64,000 nt of DNA from UBA7332 sp051652645 (GTDB lineage: Bacteria; Bacteroidota; Bacteroidia; Bacteroidales; UBA7332), in the NCBI GenBank assembly GCA_051652645.1, contig JBOFUP010000019.1:1-64000 (forward strand), written 5' to 3'. Under the pieces are notes generated by a model. That model was not told the DNA's origin and did not search any database. It was given only the letters and a program-made list of their open reading frames with translations. A program made the position numbers and the translations under genes. The stretch's first letter is position 1; each line of letters starts with the position of its first letter. Shown piece after piece: positions 1-8,442 of the stretch.

Positions 1-291
1 TGTACTACTATTGTTTTATATATAAAAATGTCTTAATGATCGCTTGTCTAGCAACTCAAACAACTCCCAGTCGATCTGACCGTTGTTGCTCGATTGCGGA
101 TACAAAAGTAGTAGATTTAGTAATACCATCCAAATAAAATGGAAAGATTGAATCAAGAGCTAAAGCCGCCAAAGCAACATTAAAGCTGACTATCAACCAC
201 TTAAACAACCTCACCTTAACTTAAATTAACTTTAAGACTTACATCTGTCATATATATAAGTAGTAGTACGAAACATTTTAGCTTCATTATA
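1..291. other. intergenic region upstream of rplS
   Basis: No convincing coding region is visible. The stretch appears to hold divergent control signals: a minus-strand promoter serving a gene to the left of the window, and the region leading to the plus-strand rplS promoter. Nothing else was recognised. Confidence 0.5.
103..134 (-). promoter_or_regulatory. Bacteroidota-type promoter facing left
   Basis: Read on the minus strand, TACTTTTG (103-110) fits the -7 consensus TAnnTTTG, and TTTG (131-134) fits the -33 box at a 20-bp spacing. It points to a gene whose start lies left of the window. Confidence 0.6.
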
Positions 292-322
292 TTGTTGATT
301 CTATTAATAGTTTATATCTTTG
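292..322 (+). promoter_or_regulatory. rplS promoter
   Basis: TTG at 292-294, a 20-bp spacer and TATCTTTG at 315-322 match the Bacteroidota -33/-7 pattern. The predicted transcript carries a leader of about 75 nt ahead of rplS. Confidence 0.65.
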
Positions 323-333
323 CCCCCGGAAAT

Positions 334-371
334 CGCAATCTCTGTCAGGACATGCTGCCTGTTAAATTGCG
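334..371 (+). promoter_or_regulatory. structured rplS leader, possible L19 autoregulatory element
   Basis: The leader folds into a two-tier hairpin. The outer stem is CGCAAT (334-339) with ATTGCG (366-371) and the inner stem is CAGG (346-349) with CCTG (358-361), separated by an internal loop. Ribosomal protein leaders of this kind commonly bind their own product. That this one binds L19 is inferred from position and structure only. Confidence 0.45.
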
Positions 372-402
372 TATTACATAACATTTTAAATATCCAAACA
401 AA

Positions 403-756
403 ATGGACTTTATTAAGATTGCCGAGCAGGCATTTGCTTGTGGAAAAGAGCACCCAGCTTTCAGAAGTGGTGACACTATTACTGTTGCTTACCGTATTAA
501 AGAGGGTAACAAAGAGCGTATCCAGGAGTATCGTGGTGACGTTATCAAAATCGTTGGTCACGGCGAGAAAAAACGTTTCACAGTACGTAAGATGTCTGGT
601 AGCGTAGGTGTAGAGCGTATCTTCCCTATCGATTCTCCATTCATCGAGAGCATCACCGTAAACAAACACGGTAAAGTGCGTCGTGCTAAATTGTACTACC
701 TACGTGCTCTTACAGGTAAAAAAGCAAGAATCAAAGAGAGACGCATCAAGCGCTAA
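403..756 (+). CDS. rplS: 50S ribosomal protein L19
   Basis: This 117-residue protein is the large-subunit protein bL19, which sits at the 30S-50S interface. The family pattern is clear: GDTITVAYRIKEGNKERIQEY near residues 24-43, the central GVERIFPIDSPFIESI stretch and a basic C-terminus rich in Lys and Arg (KVRRAKLYYLR, KKARIKERR). Its length is normal for the family. It is transcribed alone from a Bacteroidota promoter, through a structured leader, and is followed closely by a strong hairpin. No strong Shine-Dalgarno sequence precedes the ATG, which is usual in this phylum. Confidence 0.97.
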   Translation: MDFIKIAEQAFACGKEHPAFRSGDTITVAYRIKEGNKERIQEYRGDVIKIVGHGEKKRFTVRKMSGSVGVERIFPIDSPFIESITVNKHGKVRRAKLYYLRALTGKKARIKERRIKR

Positions 757-777
757 TCACTCATTTGATAAAAGCAC

Positions 778-815
778 AAAAAGAGGAACTCATCCTAGGA
801 TGGGCTCCTCTTTTT
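778..815. terminator. bidirectional terminator between rplS and lipB
   Basis: AAAAAGAGGA (778-787) pairs with TCCTCTTTTT (806-815), and the loop contains a second short palindrome, CATCCTAGGATG. A T run follows on the plus strand and an A run precedes it, so it can end both rplS and the converging lipAB transcript. Confidence 0.8.
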
Positions 816-833
816 TTATTTGGAAAACAGTAT

Positions 834-1520
834 CTACTCTGTTATATCGCTATCTTGAATACCAAACACCCTAATAAATTGGGATATAAACCTATTTGTC
901 AACTCTTTAAAATCAACATGATGATTCAGCTCGCGCTCTATAGAGGTAACCCCTTTGTCAATGAATCCACAAGGGTTGATAAACTCAAAGTAAGAGAGAT
1001 CACTATTTACATTTAGAGCTAACCCATGCATTGTAGCAAATTTGGAGCACTTAACACCTATGGCACATATTTTTCGCGCTCTAGGCTTACCTGCATCTAT
1101 CCACACACCTGTAGCACCATCCATTCTTTGAGCATCTATGTTATACTCTTTTAATAGAGATATGACAACCTCCTCAAGGCGATCTACATAGGATTTGACT
1201 CCCATAGAAAAACTATTCATATCTAATATTGGATACACAACTAGTTGTCCTGGACCATGATATGTCACATCTCCTCCTCTATTAACACGAATTGTCTCCA
1301 CAGAAGGATCCAACATCTTTAGTCTATCTTCAAGAAAATTTGATTCATCTCCATTCTTACCAATTGTAAATACATGAGGATGCTCTACAAGAATCAAGTT
1401 GTTAGACCAATCATTTTGCGCATCTCTATTACAAATCAAATCTCTATGTAATGACTCCTGAAGCTCCCATACTTGACGATAAGAAGCTAAACCCAAATTC
1501 ATTATTTTTGTTTTCCTCAT
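834..1520 (-). CDS. lipB: octanoyltransferase LipB
   Basis: LipB moves the octanoyl group from acyl carrier protein to lipoyl domains of dehydrogenase complexes in the cytoplasm, the first step of lipoate synthesis. The family signature RGGDVTYHGPGQ is at residues 81-92, the conserved lysine is K150 in KICAIG, and the nucleophilic cysteine is C184 in NPCGF. The length of 228 residues is normal. The start may instead be Met7 (MNLGLASYR), which fits family N-termini. The gene begins 2 bases after lipA ends, so the two are co-transcribed and presumably work in sequence. Confidence 0.95.
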   Translation of the reverse strand: MRKTKIMNLGLASYRQVWELQESLHRDLICNRDAQNDWSNNLILVEHPHVFTIGKNGDESNFLEDRLKMLDPSVETIRVNRGGDVTYHGPGQLVVYPILDMNSFSMGVKSYVDRLEEVVISLLKEYNIDAQRMDGATGVWIDAGKPRARKICAIGVKCSKFATMHGLALNVNSDLSYFEFINPCGFIDKGVTSIERELNHHVDFKELTNRFISQFIRVFGIQDSDITE

Positions 1521-1522
1521 AA

Positions 1523-2383
1523 CTATATTGATTTTCTTATATGGTTATGTGCCATATAACTAGATCGTACTAAAGGGGCACTTGCTACTTCTCGAAAACC
1601 CTTACGACGAGCCTCTCTATGGTATTCCTCAAATGTGTCGGGAGTAACATACTCAATTACCGGTAGATTATTTAGATCTGGCTGGAGATATTGTCCGATA
1701 GTCATTACTTCACATCCAACAGAAAGCAGATCGTCCATAGTCTCAAGTATCTCCTCCCTCGTCTCTCCTAATCCAAGCATAATACCAGACTTTGCTACTA
1801 TGCCAGAGTTTGCAATATGTTTCAACACATTAAGAGAGCTCTCATACTTTGCAGTACATCTCACGGAGTCTGATAGTCTTCTGACAGTCTCTAGATTGTG
1901 AGAAATAACATCTGGTTTCATCTCTATTATTTTATCTACTAGAGACAGATTACCTCTAAAATCTGGTATTAACAGCTCCATTGTCACTTGTGGAGTTCTG
2001 CGCTTTATTGCAGCTACAGTCTCTACCCAATGCGAAGCACCTCCATCTGGAAGGTCATCCCTATCTACAGATGTTATTACTGCGTGCTTAATACCTAGTT
2101 CTTCTATAGATTTAGCAACATTTTCTGGCTCATTTGGGTCTAGAGGATTGGGTCTACCTGTTGTCACATTGCAGAACTTGCATGATCTGGTGCATATACT
2201 TCCTCCAATCATAAAAGTAGCAGTACCATTACCCCAACACTCTGACTGATTTGGACAGCGGCCACTAACACAAATTGTATTTAGCTTATGCTGTCCCAAA
2301 GATGTTTGCACACTGCAAGGCAATACACCCTTTGGGAGCTTGACCTTTAGCCACTCTGGTTTTCGTCGAGTTACTCTTTCCAT
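1523..2383 (-). CDS. lipA: lipoyl synthase LipA
   Basis: LipA is a radical-SAM enzyme that inserts two sulfur atoms into protein-bound octanoyl groups. Both iron-sulfur sites are visible. The auxiliary cluster cysteines are C38, C43 and C49 (CX4CX5C), and the radical-SAM cysteines are C64, C68 and C71 (CX3CX2C). The conserved RSSY motif lies at 273-276 near the C-terminus. The length of 286 residues is typical. It leads the lipA-lipB operon, whose promoter lies about 30 bases upstream, leaving a short leader of roughly 23 nt. Confidence 0.97.
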   Translation of the reverse strand: MERVTRRKPEWLKVKLPKGVLPCSVQTSLGQHKLNTICVSGRCPNQSECWGNGTATFMIGGSICTRSCKFCNVTTGRPNPLDPNEPENVAKSIEELGIKHAVITSVDRDDLPDGGASHWVETVAAIKRRTPQVTMELLIPDFRGNLSLVDKIIEMKPDVISHNLETVRRLSDSVRCTAKYESSLNVLKHIANSGIVAKSGIMLGLGETREEILETMDDLLSVGCEVMTIGQYLQPDLNNLPVIEYVTPDTFEEYHREARRKGFREVASAPLVRSSYMAHNHIRKSI

Positions 2384-2412
2384 GGTTATAGACTATTTTT
2401 GATAATGAATAC

Positions 2413-2442
2413 CAAAAATAGTAAAAGAAAAGGAGAACGCAA
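2413..2442 (-). promoter_or_regulatory. lipAB promoter
   Basis: On the minus strand, TTG (2440-2442), a 19-bp spacer and TATTTTTG (2413-2420) match the Bacteroidota promoter pattern. Confidence 0.6.
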
Positions 2443-2466
2443 CTGTTTTCCGAATAAATAGATGGT

Positions 2467-2721
2467 CTACTTTGAGTAATTAATCCCTCTTAGTTTCTTA
2501 CATACCATATACAAGAAAGCGAATATTAGTAGAACAATCCATGGTGGAGAATCATAAATAGCTACATCAACCACGCCAGGTTCTGATGGAACCTCGATAA
2601 AATAAAGGTCAGTTACATTTTCCTCATCACTATAAATAAAACTTCTTTCAAGGGTTGAGAACTGAGAAAATGAAATGAGATGGCTCATATTAATAAAAGC
2701 CACAAGTAGAAATATTCTCAT
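2467..2721 (-). CDS. small exported membrane protein, function unknown
   Basis: I do not recognise this 84-residue protein. It has a hydrophobic N-terminal stretch resembling a signal peptide (residues 1-20), a polar acidic middle, and one membrane segment near the C-terminus (PPWIVLLIFAFLYMV) followed by a short basic tail (KKLRGINYSK). That suggests an outward-facing domain anchored in the inner membrane with a cytoplasmic tail. Its start overlaps the stop of the upstream lamin-tail gene by four bases (ATGA), so the two are translationally coupled. It may help handle or export that secreted partner, but this is inference from position. Confidence 0.6.
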   Translation of the reverse strand: MRIFLLVAFINMSHLISFSQFSTLERSFIYSDEENVTDLYFIEVPSEPGVVDVAIYDSPPWIVLLIFAFLYMVCKKLRGINYSK

Positions 2722-5066
2722 AGTTGTATGCCATTATTATTAAAAACCCATACTCTCTCATTTATTGTATTAGTAGATGATGCTATCTGGATAATAAATA
2801 GCCCACTTCTATTTAGTTTGATGAGTTGTGTATCATTTGCAGCTATTGAGGTGTGGATGGGAATGGCAGCGGTATCAAAAACACGAATGATTTCACCACC
2901 TGTGAGTCCTGATATAAATATTTCCCCTTCACGGCTAGATATTATAATAGAGGAGTAAAGCTCTTTAATAGATGTTGGTTTTGGTATTGCCTTTAGAAGA
3001 GCTCTTAGTTTTTGACCTTTTTCACCATATATAGAGAGGGAAGAATCAGAGAACTCAAGGTATTCACCACTCTCTAGTTGAATAACTACATCTAGAAGAT
3101 CATCATCTATGTTGAGATCAAGAGATAACTCATGCAAACTTGATGAAGCGAAAGTTATCTCGAATGGTATTCCTAGTTTTAATTCATCTAAGTCTATTGA
3201 AGTCAGAAGCATAGGGTATCCCCAACGACTGAAATATATCTGAGGCACATCTGAGCGAAGTGAGAACATCTTTGCCATATCTCTGCCAATTTGATAAAAT
3301 TCAGCTTTACTATCTAATAGACGAAGGTGGCATGCATCACTAACCATCCCATCACTTACCCTAAAGAGTAGTTCTGAGCTCGATCCTTGAGCTCTATTGA
3401 GTGAGCTTTCATAGATATTGCACCACTCTGGCAAAATGATTATTGGATCTGATGTGTCAACCTGCATGAAGTAGCTATTGAGACTATTCACTTCTCCATT
3501 TAGTATATAAGTATAGCCATCCCATGCTAGCCAATCAAGAGAACTGGCTTTAGTTAAATTGGCAAAAAAAGGGTTGCCTACCAAATTCCATCCATTATGT
3601 ATATCATTACTATTTGCACCTCCATATTCTGGAAATATCTTGTGATCTCTGTTAGATATGGATAGTTGATTAGAACTGTCTGAAGCATAAAAAGAGACAG
3701 TCGCATCCTTCGGGATAGCCATAATATATCCTACACCCTTAATCAATCTATTTGCAGAAGAGCCTAATGGGGATATATCAACGAAGTTACTTACACGGCC
3801 TGAGTTACTCTCTCGGGCGTGAGTGTCATAACTGCAAATACGAATGTCTACCCCCTGAATTGGTGTACTATTATCACCAACTCTCATAGAGTCGACATCA
3901 AAAGGTAGGGATATGAAATGCCATCTATTTGCCGACAATGCGTAATTAATCTCTAAAGTGTTTGAGACATTTAATTCTCCATCAACCCATAGAGTTGGTG
4001 AGTTTGATTGACTTGCACCCCATACATCACTGTATGAGATAGATAACTCCCCAACTAATACACTCTCGTCTTGGGGTATAAGAAGTGTTGCTCCATCTGC
4101 TACCGATATTGACTGTATGAACCCACTCTCGAGAGTTAGAGTATTCTCACTATCCACATCTATATGCGAGAGGGTTATATTAGTGGTAAACTCTTCTGAG
4201 ATAGCACCCGTGATGGAGTCGTATGCTACTATGGAGATGATATATTCTCCATCTACTAATCCATCGACGACAAAACATGAAGTATCTACCACCTCCCCTT
4301 TTACGAAAGAGATATTCATGGTGTGTCTTCCAAAATCTGACACCTCATCTATTGGGTAAGAATCCCACTGATTCTTTAGAGCTGTAGCGAAAGTTCCAGT
4401 GGTAAATTCTCTATTATCGCCTTTCACTATTGATGGATTACGCCTAAGAGTTTGGTCTTGCGTCTTCTTCTTTCTTTCAGAACACCACAAAAAATCCCCT
4501 ATAAAACCTATCACACCAAAAAGGTCAACCCTAACACTATCTCTTGTTAACTCCAAAGCATCATCACCATTAAAATTATGATATAGTATTGAGGTAGAGA
4601 CACCATTAGGAAGAGTTAATTTACTACTTTCATATGCAAATACAAATGTAGCACCTGGAGGTAATAACCCATTCATAAAATAGTTGTTACCTTTCTTACT
4701 ATTGTTAAGATATATGTGAAGTTCATAGATCTCCTTATCAAGATCAATAAAACGATCTGTACCATTATATATCTCAAGGTACTTATTGTATGAACTCCCC
4801 TCTAGATATTCAGATATAATTAAATCTGGAGCATATTTACCATTAGCCTCTTTGAAAACAACTCTATAATTTGTAGCGTCAATAAGAGCATCCCAAGATA
4901 TATTCAACGAGTTGTTATCTCGAGAGATATTCAATTTAGAGATTGGGGAAATCGAATGATCCTCTTTAGGTTGTGCATAGATAAGGGGACAACAAAAGAA
5001 TAGAGTTATCAAAATTAAACTTAGTCTCTGAGTAAATCTGAAAATAACTAACAGTTTTAGTGCCAT
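2718..5066 (-). CDS. secreted lamin-tail-domain protein with a T9SS-like C-terminus
   Basis: This 782-residue protein has a signal peptide ending near residue 31 (PLIYAQ). A short stretch resembling a fibronectin type III strand region follows (about 40-72). The lamin-tail domain begins at DLIISEYLEG (residue 81) and continues through KYLEIYNGT and LPPGATFVFAYES. Lamin-tail domains are common in secreted surface proteins and nucleases, but no nuclease motif is visible here. The last 80 or so residues contain GGEIIRVFD, RSGLFIIQIASS and a final beta strand, and resemble a type A T9SS sorting domain. The long middle region looks beta-rich and is not assigned. Export to the cell surface by T9SS is likely; the ligand is unknown. 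Confidence 0.7.
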   Translation of the reverse strand: MALKLLVIFRFTQRLSLILITLFFCCPLIYAQPKEDHSISPISKLNISRDNNSLNISWDALIDATNYRVVFKEANGKYAPDLIISEYLEGSSYNKYLEIYNGTDRFIDLDKEIYELHIYLNNSKKGNNYFMNGLLPPGATFVFAYESSKLTLPNGVSTSILYHNFNGDDALELTRDSVRVDLFGVIGFIGDFLWCSERKKKTQDQTLRRNPSIVKGDNREFTTGTFATALKNQWDSYPIDEVSDFGRHTMNISFVKGEVVDTSCFVVDGLVDGEYIISIVAYDSITGAISEEFTTNITLSHIDVDSENTLTLESGFIQSISVADGATLLIPQDESVLVGELSISYSDVWGASQSNSPTLWVDGELNVSNTLEINYALSANRWHFISLPFDVDSMRVGDNSTPIQGVDIRICSYDTHARESNSGRVSNFVDISPLGSSANRLIKGVGYIMAIPKDATVSFYASDSSNQLSISNRDHKIFPEYGGANSNDIHNGWNLVGNPFFANLTKASSLDWLAWDGYTYILNGEVNSLNSYFMQVDTSDPIIILPEWCNIYESSLNRAQGSSSELLFRVSDGMVSDACHLRLLDSKAEFYQIGRDMAKMFSLRSDVPQIYFSRWGYPMLLTSIDLDELKLGIPFEITFASSSLHELSLDLNIDDDLLDVVIQLESGEYLEFSDSSLSIYGEKGQKLRALLKAIPKPTSIKELYSSIIISSREGEIFISGLTGGEIIRVFDTAAIPIHTSIAANDTQLIKLNRSGLFIIQIASSTNTINERVWVFNNNGIQL

Positions 5067-5186
5067 AATATATTTGATTTAATTGTGGTTTTTAGAACTA
5101 TGATTCAGACAACTGCAAATAAATACAAATAAATTCAATTATTACAACTAAAATACATATTATAAAACATATCTATAATAACCTTA

Positions 5187-5816
5187 TTATCTACATGTTA
5201 CCACCAACCCTCTCTTTCTACCTCTTGAGAGCTGCCCTCTATAGCCTGAAGGAGAAAGAAGACCTTTTGTGAAGTTGTAGATATCTTGTAAAGAGTCTAT
5301 ATCATGGCAATCTATAGCTCTAAGAGATGTTAGAAAAAGAGTAGCGCAAGCTAAGGAATCGCCCTCTGCACGGTGGTGTTTACCCATATTAATCCCCAAA
5401 GCTCCACAGATTCGAGGTAGAGAGTAACTCTCCTTACCTGTGAAAATATATTTTGCCACCCTATAAGAGCAATAAAAATTAATAGTTGGTATGGGTATGT
5501 TATAATAAATAAGTGTCTCCATTAACACAAGGAAGTCAAAACTAGCATTATGTGCTACGAGAGTATGATTTTCAAAAATAGAGTTAAGCTCCTGCCATAT
5601 TTGATCAAAAGTAGGTGAATTAGCAGTATCATATGGTGTGATTCCATGCACTTGTATATTAATCTTATCATATCTATTACTGGGAGGTTGCACAAGCCAG
5701 CTTCGAGAATAGTTAATCTCACCACTCTCTACAACTGTTATGCCCACCTCACAAATTGAGTTTCTGTTCGAAGTAGCTGTCTCAAAGTCAAGAGAAATAA
5801 AAGAGATCTCAGTCAT
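5187..5816 (-). CDS. DEDDh 3'-5' exonuclease (DnaQ/RNase T-like)
   Basis: The protein carries the exonuclease signature of the DnaQ family: DFET for motif I, HNASFDF for motif II and HRAEGD (HxAxxD) for motif III. These supply the acidic residues that bind two metal ions. It lacks polymerase or GIY-YIG domains, so it is a stand-alone nuclease rather than a replicative epsilon subunit. I chose the ATG at 5816 (MTEISFISLDFE) because the family begins just before the DFE motif; an in-frame ATG at 5843 would add nine hydrophobic residues. The substrate, DNA or RNA, cannot be told from sequence. Confidence 0.85.
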   Translation of the reverse strand: MTEISFISLDFETATSNRNSICEVGITVVESGEINYSRSWLVQPPSNRYDKINIQVHGITPYDTANSPTFDQIWQELNSIFENHTLVAHNASFDFLVLMETLIYYNIPIPTINFYCSYRVAKYIFTGKESYSLPRICGALGINMGKHHRAEGDSLACATLFLTSLRAIDCHDIDSLQDIYNFTKGLLSPSGYRGQLSRGRKRGLVVTCR

Positions 5817-5880
5817 AATAATATATATAAAATAAACAGTCAAATTGTAAATATACTCAGCATATATATTTACGAAAGAG

Positions 5881-5923
5881 AAAGGGTGTATTACTTGGCT
5901 TTGAGCCTAGTTATACACCCTTT
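5881..5923 (-). terminator. terminator after the beta-barrel gene
   Basis: AAAGGGTGTA (5881-5890) pairs with TACACCCTTT (5914-5923), and GGCT/AGCC forms an inner stem. Confidence 0.75.
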
Positions 5924-5950
5924 AAAATATTACCAATCTCATCTATAAGA

Positions 5951-6604
5951 TTAAAGTCTTATAGATAGGTAGAACCTAAAAGCATCTGTCTCTAATTTTG
6001 TTGGAAGAGGGGTTCTTAGTCCTTCAATATCAACATCTAGGTTCTTATAGAGAGGATTACCCCATCGGCGCTCAACGCCAAGACCTATAATTCCATATGA
6101 TATTGAGGCACCAGTAACGAAAAATGAGGCATAGTTTCCTCCTACATAGTTCTCGTCTAAGTCTTCATCAAAGGCAACACGAGAAGCAAACGTTGGAGCA
6201 TATCTAAAATATGCACTAATGTTTAGATTCTTTATTGGAGTTACGGTAATAGAAGGTCCTACCTGAACCCCTAGTTCTAGTTGGTGTATCTCATCGCTAA
6301 AGGAGGTAGACGAAGTCCCTCTAAGGTCATAATAAGCGTAGTTGACATCTATCCAAGTAGCATCAATACCAAAACGAACCATACCACCGAGAGGCTTGCT
6401 ATTAAATAGATAGAATGTGTGTCCAACAGATAGAGCAGCTGCTACATCACTTCTTATTTGATCAGATCCATTCAAGCTAATATCCTGAAGTGCATAATTA
6501 AAGTTCACATAGTTAGGCCTCATAGAGTACTTATCTTGGGCATTAGCTATTGTGACATAAGAAAGAATTAGGATGGTTAAAATAGATATATAAGCACGTT
6601 TCAT
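5951..6604 (-). CDS. outer membrane beta-barrel protein, function unknown
   Basis: This 217-residue protein starts with a signal peptide (MKRAYISILTILILSYVTIANAQ). It is rich in alternating hydrophobic and polar strands with many aromatic residues and ends in a typical barrel strand, AFRFYLSIRL. A two-segment pattern of glycine-rich turns fits a small outer membrane barrel of eight to ten strands. It has its own downstream terminator and no close partners, so its role is not indicated by context. Confidence 0.65.
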   Translation of the reverse strand: MKRAYISILTILILSYVTIANAQDKYSMRPNYVNFNYALQDISLNGSDQIRSDVAAALSVGHTFYLFNSKPLGGMVRFGIDATWIDVNYAYYDLRGTSSTSFSDEIHQLELGVQVGPSITVTPIKNLNISAYFRYAPTFASRVAFDEDLDENYVGGNYASFFVTGASISYGIIGLGVERRWGNPLYKNLDVDIEGLRTPLPTKLETDAFRFYLSIRL

Positions 6605-6759
6605 ATCCTTTTACAGTAAGTTAATTACTCTGATTTAAGAAACTCCTGGCTTGTTATATCTCATTCATAGAGAAATGAGATATATCGAGGATAAAACATA
6701 TAAGCTTGATATATGTTCTACGTGTAAATCTATTTAACCATACAATTAAGAAAAGTAAA

Positions 6760-7407
6760 TCATCCTTGTATATAATCCCTAATATCAATTGGAGTTAGAG
6801 AGTGACATCCATTATTCAACTCAAGGGATGAGGAAATCATAACTCTAGCTAGACGTTCTGTCTCGAGAGGAGTCACTGATTTAAACAAGCCGATGGAACT
6901 GAGAAATATGAGTAACTTAGTAGCAATGACTTCTGCTTTTCTATCACTCCCTTTACGAACAAGAGATGGTGGGTTTAATATTATACACTTAGGAAAATTT
7001 AGAGCTTTCACCTCATCTTCTAATTCTCCTTTGAGCTTAGGATAGAAAAATAGTGAGTTAGAAGAGGCATAGGCTGAAGATACAAGAACATAGCAATTTA
7101 CACCAGCCTCACGTGCTGCCTTAGCGAATTGGAGTTGATAATATAGATCGACTCTTCTCTGTGCCTGTTTTGATCCTGCCACTTTGAGTGTTGTCCCTAA
7201 AGCTGAGAATAGAACATCCCCCTCTACTTTATCCCACCACTGCTCAGGCTTTTCAAAATCTATAATATGTACTCTTAGTTTTGAATTAACAATTTGCAAA
7301 TCTCGTCTAACAAATATATCAACTTGATCGAACCTATCATCATCTAGGAGTAGTTTTAGAAGATCTCGTCCTGTCGCTCCCGTTGCACCTAAAACAATAG
7401 CTTTCAT
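6760..7407 (-). CDS. NAD(P)-binding atypical short-chain dehydrogenase (TIP30-like)
   Basis: The N-terminus MKAIVLGATGATGRDLLKLLL is a Rossmann dinucleotide-binding motif (GATGATG at about 8-14). The region ALGTTLKVAGSKQAQRRVD and the later VLVSSAYASSNSLFFYPKLKGELE resemble the atypical SDR family of human HTATIP2/TIP30. A YxxxK-type pair (YPKLK) is present. The 215-residue length fits. The substrate is unknown. It has about 140 bases on each side before its neighbours, suggesting a single-gene unit. Confidence 0.8.
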   Translation of the reverse strand: MKAIVLGATGATGRDLLKLLLDDDRFDQVDIFVRRDLQIVNSKLRVHIIDFEKPEQWWDKVEGDVLFSALGTTLKVAGSKQAQRRVDLYYQLQFAKAAREAGVNCYVLVSSAYASSNSLFFYPKLKGELEDEVKALNFPKCIILNPPSLVRKGSDRKAEVIATKLLIFLSSIGLFKSVTPLETERLARVMISSSLELNNGCHSLTPIDIRDYIQG

Positions 7408-7500
7408 AATGTTTAGAAATATCTTTTATTAAAGTGAGTAAAGATATAGGATTGAGGATAATTACTCTTGATTTATCACAAATATTTGTGGTATTATATT

Positions 7501-7542
7501 TAAAGAGGAGAGGATCAGTAGTCACTGATCCTCTCCTCTTTA
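7501..7542 (-). terminator. strong terminator after the peptide-utilisation operon
   Basis: A 19-bp perfect stem (7501-7519 with 7524-7542) encloses a four-base loop. It directly follows the hydrolase stop codon. Confidence 0.85.
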
Positions 7543-7548
7543 AATATA

Positions 7549-8436
7549 TCAATATAAAGTATCCGCTGCATTTGCTACCATTTGGGTATAACTATGACCG
7601 ACACCTTCAACCTCGATCTTATGCCATCCAAATGAAGTGTAGCTCTCCGATATAGATAAAGATCTACTCCAGAAATGAAGACCTCTTTCATACCTATGAG
7701 CTCCTTGCTTATCTGCTCCTTCTGAGTGATTCAAGTTAGGATCATCAACATTGTTATCAGCTGTTCCTAATTGAATAATTAAATCTCTTGAAAGAGACTT
7801 AGATAAAGAGTTCTCATTAGAGGGAGAGTTTTTCAATCCATAAGGGAATTCTATATCCATGTCAGGTACAGTATACCAACCAGCATTTGCAGAGATAGCT
7901 CTTATGATGGGCGAATCTGGTTTGAAAAGTAGGTAGCGATGAACAAATTGTGCGCCTGCTGAATGACCCCAAAGATCATATCCACTCTGCTTAATTGATA
8001 ACTCATTGCAGATGTAATCAAAAAGAGGGTCAATAATAGAGAAACTCCACTGATCCTCTGGTTGTATATTATCATTCTTAAATATTCCCCCCTCAGTATA
8101 GTCACTAGAGGGATAATAAGAAGAAGGGAACTCAAGAGCGAATACCATTATCCCCTTACTCTTAGCAGCACTCTTCCATGCCTGAAGATAATCACCTGCA
8201 TTTCTATTGAGTCCTGGCAAGACAAATAATATTGGCATTTTACCCATATCACCATCAGGTATAAAGTAGTGTACACCTATTGGTTTGTTAGCTAAAGGTT
8301 GATATCCACTAAAAGATATCAACCCTTCTCCTCGATTCAGGGAGTTACTATTGGGCTTTTCCAATATCTCGCCCCCCCAACAGCTAGTCATAATGATGAG
8401 GAATAGAATATGAAGAAGTTGTTTGGTTTGTTTCAT
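7549..8436 (-). CDS. alpha/beta hydrolase lipoprotein
   Basis: This 295-residue protein begins with a lipoprotein signal ending at a cysteine (IIMTSCWGG), so it is probably anchored to a membrane outside the cytoplasm. The hydrolase fold shows ILFVLPGLNRNAGDY near the oxyanion region, the nucleophile elbow GHSAG, a likely acid in LGTADNNVDD and a likely catalytic histidine in VEGVGHSY. It resembles esterase/PHB-depolymerase-like or peptidase-like hydrolases. As the last gene of a run with a peptidase and two porins, it may trim peptides or esters, but the substrate is inferred only. Confidence 0.75.
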   Translation of the reverse strand: MKQTKQLLHILFLIIMTSCWGGEILEKPNSNSLNRGEGLISFSGYQPLANKPIGVHYFIPDGDMGKMPILFVLPGLNRNAGDYLQAWKSAAKSKGIMVFALEFPSSYYPSSDYTEGGIFKNDNIQPEDQWSFSIIDPLFDYICNELSIKQSGYDLWGHSAGAQFVHRYLLFKPDSPIIRAISANAGWYTVPDMDIEFPYGLKNSPSNENSLSKSLSRDLIIQLGTADNNVDDPNLNHSEGADKQGAHRYERGLHFWSRSLSISESYTSFGWHKIEVEGVGHSYTQMVANAADTLY

Positions 8437-8442
8437 CTCAGA

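Noticed and set aside
304..669. 121-residue minus-strand frame
   Set aside because: It is antisense to rplS and has no independent support.
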